Origin: Rhizobiales bacterium UBA3584
GTDB lineage: Bacteria > Pseudomonadota > Alphaproteobacteria > Rhizobiales > Devosiaceae
DNA length: 26,723 nt
Assembly (NCBI GenBank): GCA_002375765.1
Contig: DFMV01000078.1
Coordinates: 1 to 26,723, forward strand
Direction: 5' to 3'
Shown: positions 24,965 to 26,723 of the stretch, piece after piece
How the letters are laid out: each line of letters begins with the position of its first letter
How positions within the stretch are numbered: the first letter of the stretch is position 1
Notes under the pieces: model-generated
Database searches by the model: none
The model's input: the letters and a program-made list of their open reading frames with translations, nothing else
What the model was told of the DNA's origin: nothing
Translations under genes and position numbers: made by a program

Positions 24965-25656
24965 TGCCGCTTCCTGACCGCCAAACCCGTGAACGCGCCG
25001 ATCACCATCCCGCCCAGTATCCCGACCGTGGGCGAAATGAGCAGGATCAACGGCAGCGTGACGCATGCCGTGACGATCACTACGGGAATATGCTCCTTGG
25101 TTAGAAGTGAAAGCACCATGGCCAGAAAAAGTGCAGGCATGAGAAAGCCCATGGCCGCATCGACCGCGGGCCATTCAGCCAGCGAAGTGCCGAGAAAGGC
25201 GCCTATCGCCGTGCCGGTCACCCAGGAAAGATAGGGGCCCGCGGCGATTCCGAACATGAATCGCGGCGAAAAATTATCCTTTGATCGATTGAGCGCGATG
25301 ATTGCCGAACCGAATGCGCCGTCGGAAAGGAAAAAGCTCCACGCCCAGGCATGGCGTCGCGTTGCCCGGTCACGGGCCGCTTCAAGGATCGCCGGACCGT
25401 AAAAAACGTGCCGCAGATTGGTGGCGATGATCGACAGCGCAGTGACCAGGATCGGCGCACCCGCTCCCACCAGCGCCAGAACCAGAAACTGACTCGCTCC
25501 CGCATAGACCACCGCCGAGAGCATGATGGCATCCAACGCCGAAAAGCCCGCCTTGATAGCAGCAATGCCAAACGCAACGCCGACCGGCACATAACCGATG
25601 GCGATGGGCGTTGACGCATTTGCGCCGGAGCGGAAACTGGCGAGGGGAGAGGACAT
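24961..25656 (-). CDS. azlC: AzlC family branched-chain amino acid exporter subunit
   Basis: This 231-aa inner-membrane protein is the large subunit of an AzlCD-type (BrnFE/YgaZH) exporter. Family features are IGYVPVGVAFGIAAIKAGFS at the N-terminus, SAVVYAGASQFLVLALVGAGAP (the AzlC hallmark), NLRHVFYG and SFFLSDGAFG. About six to seven hydrophobic helices follow to the C-terminus (TVGILGGMVIGAFTGLAVRKRQ). ATG 25656 lacks an evident Shine-Dalgarno and has an inverted repeat (25666-25693) immediately upstream. Position between ureC and ureE on the same strand suggests co-transcription with the urease genes. Export of an amino acid or a urease-related solute is not resolved. Confidence 0.9.
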   Translation of the reverse strand: MSSPLASFRSGANASTPIAIGYVPVGVAFGIAAIKAGFSALDAIMLSAVVYAGASQFLVLALVGAGAPILVTALSIIATNLRHVFYGPAILEAARDRATRRHAWAWSFFLSDGAFGSAIIALNRSKDNFSPRFMFGIAAGPYLSWVTGTAIGAFLGTSLAEWPAVDAAMGFLMPALFLAMVLSLLTKEHIPVVIVTACVTLPLILLISPTVGILGGMVIGAFTGLAVRKRQ

Positions 25657-25665
25657 GTAAGGGTC

Positions 25666-25693
25666 ATAGAGGATGGATAGTTCTACCCTCTAT
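25666..25693 (-). promoter_or_regulatory. Inverted repeat abutting the azlC start
   Basis: ATAGAGG (25666-25672) and CCTCTAT (25687-25693) form a perfect 7-bp inverted repeat with a 14-base spacer, ending 10 bp before the azlC ATG at 25656. It could be an operator or an mRNA hairpin masking the start. Confidence 0.35.
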
Positions 25694-25712
25694 AGGACCG
25701 ATCTTTTCGGAA

Positions 25713-25732
25713 AGCCAGATGCCTGCCTGGCT
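25713..25732 (-). terminator. Weak hairpin just after ureC
   Basis: AGCCAG (25713-25718) / CTGGCT (25727-25732) forms a 6-bp stem four bases beyond the ureC stop on the minus strand, followed only by TTCC. It may partially reduce read-through into azlCD; it is not a strong intrinsic terminator. Confidence 0.3.
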
Positions 25733-25736
25733 CGTG

Positions 25737-26723
25737 CTAGAACAGGAAATAGCGCTGTGCCATGGGCAGAACGTCGGCAGGCTCACACGTCAGCAATTCA
25801 CCATCGGCTCGCACTTCATAGGTCTCCGGATCGACGGTTACCTCGGGGGTAGCGCTGTTGTGGACCATCGCTGATTTGCCGATGCCGCCCCTCGTGTTGT
25901 CGACTGCCAGCATTGATTTGTCGACGCCCAGGCTGTCCTTGAGGCCGCTTTCGAGCGCGGCCTTGGAAACGAAGGTTACCGACGTGTTGGCAATCGCTTT
26001 GCCATAGGCGCCGAACATGGGGCGATAGTGCATGGGCTGGGGTGTCGGAATCGAGGCATTGGGATCGCCCATTGGTGCGGTGGCGATCATTCCGCCCATA
26101 AGCACCAGTTCGGGCTTTACCCCGAAAAAGGCCGGGTTCCAGATAACCAAATCGGCCCGTTTGCCCACTTCGATCGATCCGATATGGGTCGAAATCCCAT
26201 GGGCGATGGCCGGGTTGATCGTGTATTTCGCGATATAGCGCTTGACCCGGAAATTGTCGTTGTCGCCGGTCTCTTCTGGCAGGGGCCCGCGCTGGCGTTT
26301 CATCTTGTCGGCGGTCTGCCAGGTGCGGATGATCACTTCGCCCACCCGGCCCATGGCCTGACTATCCGAGGAAATGATCGAAAAGGCGCCGATATCGTGC
26401 AGGATATCCTCGGCGGCGATCGTTTCCTTGCGGATACGGCTTTCCGCGAACGCCACGTCCTCGGCAATCGAGGGGTCGAGATGATGGCACACCATGAGCA
26501 TGTCGAGATGCTCGGCCAGCGTGTTGCGCGTGTAGGGGCGCGTGGGATTGGTGGATGAAGGGATGACGTTTTCCAGCCCGCACACCTTGATGATATCTGG
26601 CGCGTGTCCGCCGCCGGCGCCTTCGGTATGGAAGGCGTGGATGGTCCGACCCTTGAAGGCTTCGATCGTGTCTTCGACAAAGCCCGATTCATTGAGCGTG
26701 TCGGTGTGGATCATCACCTGCAC
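25737..26723 (-). CDS. ureC: Urease alpha (large) subunit UreC, partial at right edge
   Basis: The C-terminal 328 residues (of about 570) of the nickel urease catalytic subunit, which hydrolyses urea to ammonia and carbamate. The right edge of the window cuts the gene; the first codon in view is a Val codon inside the gene, not a start. Compared with Klebsiella UreC, the segment holds nickel ligands equivalent to H246 ([11 protein letters not shown]) and H272 ([14 protein letters not shown]), catalytic H320 (MVCHHLDP) and nickel ligand D360 ([12 protein letters not shown]). H134, H136 and carbamylated K217 lie outside. The end [13 protein letters not shown] is canonical. The gene looks intact and functional. 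ureA, ureB and ureD would be expected beyond the right edge. Confidence 0.98.
   Translation of the reverse strand: MQVMIHTDTLNESGFVEDTIEAFKGRTIHAFHTEGAGGGHAPDIIKVCGLENVIPSSTNPTRPYTRNTLAEHLDMLMVCHHLDPSIAEDVAFAESRIRKETIAAEDILHDIGAFSIISSDSQAMGRVGEVIIRTWQTADKMKRQRGPLPEETGDNDNFRVKRYIAKYTINPAIAHGISTHIGSIEVGKRADLVIWNPAFFGVKPELVLMGGMIATAPMGDPNASIPTPQPMHYRPMFGAYGKAIANTSVTFVSKAALESGLKDSLGVDKSMLAVDNTRGGIGKSAMVHNSATPEVTVDPETYEVRADGELLTCEPADVLPMAQRYFLF

Noticed and set aside
1..26723. CRISPR arrays, tRNA or rRNA genes, insertion sequences, prophage or defence islands
   Set aside because: No regularly spaced repeats, no cloverleaf or rRNA-like stretch, and no transposase, integrase or nuclease-effector motifs were seen on either strand.

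Overview
The window is an ordinary-looking, high-GC chromosomal segment of an alphaproteobacterium, most likely Hyphomicrobiales (Rhizobiales), possibly a Devosia/Pelagibacterium-type genus. This rests on the divergent chvI/pckA pair, an MmcB-family repair protein, a DUF1127 protein, a complete ugpBAEC transporter, CtrA-like TTAA-N7-TTAA boxes and rhizobial-style palindromic intergenic elements. The genus is inference. I see no rRNA, tRNA, CRISPR array, insertion sequence, integrase or phage gene.

Layout. 1-2500: the 5' part of the envelope response regulator ChvI (minus, running off the left edge), divergent from pckA (gluconeogenic PEP carboxykinase), which ends in a clear intrinsic terminator. 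2543-5275: minus-strand genes for a SleB-type cell wall hydrolase behind two CtrA-like boxes, a cation diffusion facilitator and a HAD phosphatase. The HAD gene is bracketed by two copies of a palindromic element. 5276-8611: a large MscS/YbiO-like mechanosensitive channel (minus), divergent from a DUF72 protein (plus). 8617-10939: a YegD-like Hsp70 relative (minus) and a class I methyltransferase (plus). 11007-12709: a saccharopine dehydrogenase-family enzyme, divergent from an Lrp/AsnC regulator. 12706-14340: two small exported proteins (SGNH-hydrolase-like and DUF4893-like).

14424-18669 is a glycerol-3-phosphate uptake operon, ugpBAEC (minus), with a PHO-box-like direct repeat upstream and a hairpin between ugpB and ugpA. 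18948-21079 is a ribokinase whose stop codon overlaps the start of an iron-sulfur m5U RNA methyltransferase. 21440-21931 is mmcB.

22131-26723 is a DUF1127 gene converging on a urease cluster that reads ureC (partial) - azlC - azlD - mliC-like - ureE - ureF - ureG on the minus strand. The branched-chain amino acid exporter pair and a lysozyme-inhibitor-like gene thus sit between the urease large subunit and its nickel accessory genes.

The physiological themes are phosphate and carbon scavenging (ugp, pckA, ribokinase), urea nitrogen use (ure) and envelope maintenance (ChvI, SleB, MscS, MliC). I found no strong candidate for a wholly new system. The most useful leads are regulatory: CtrA-like boxes, PHO boxes, the covarying palindromes and the interrupted urease operon.
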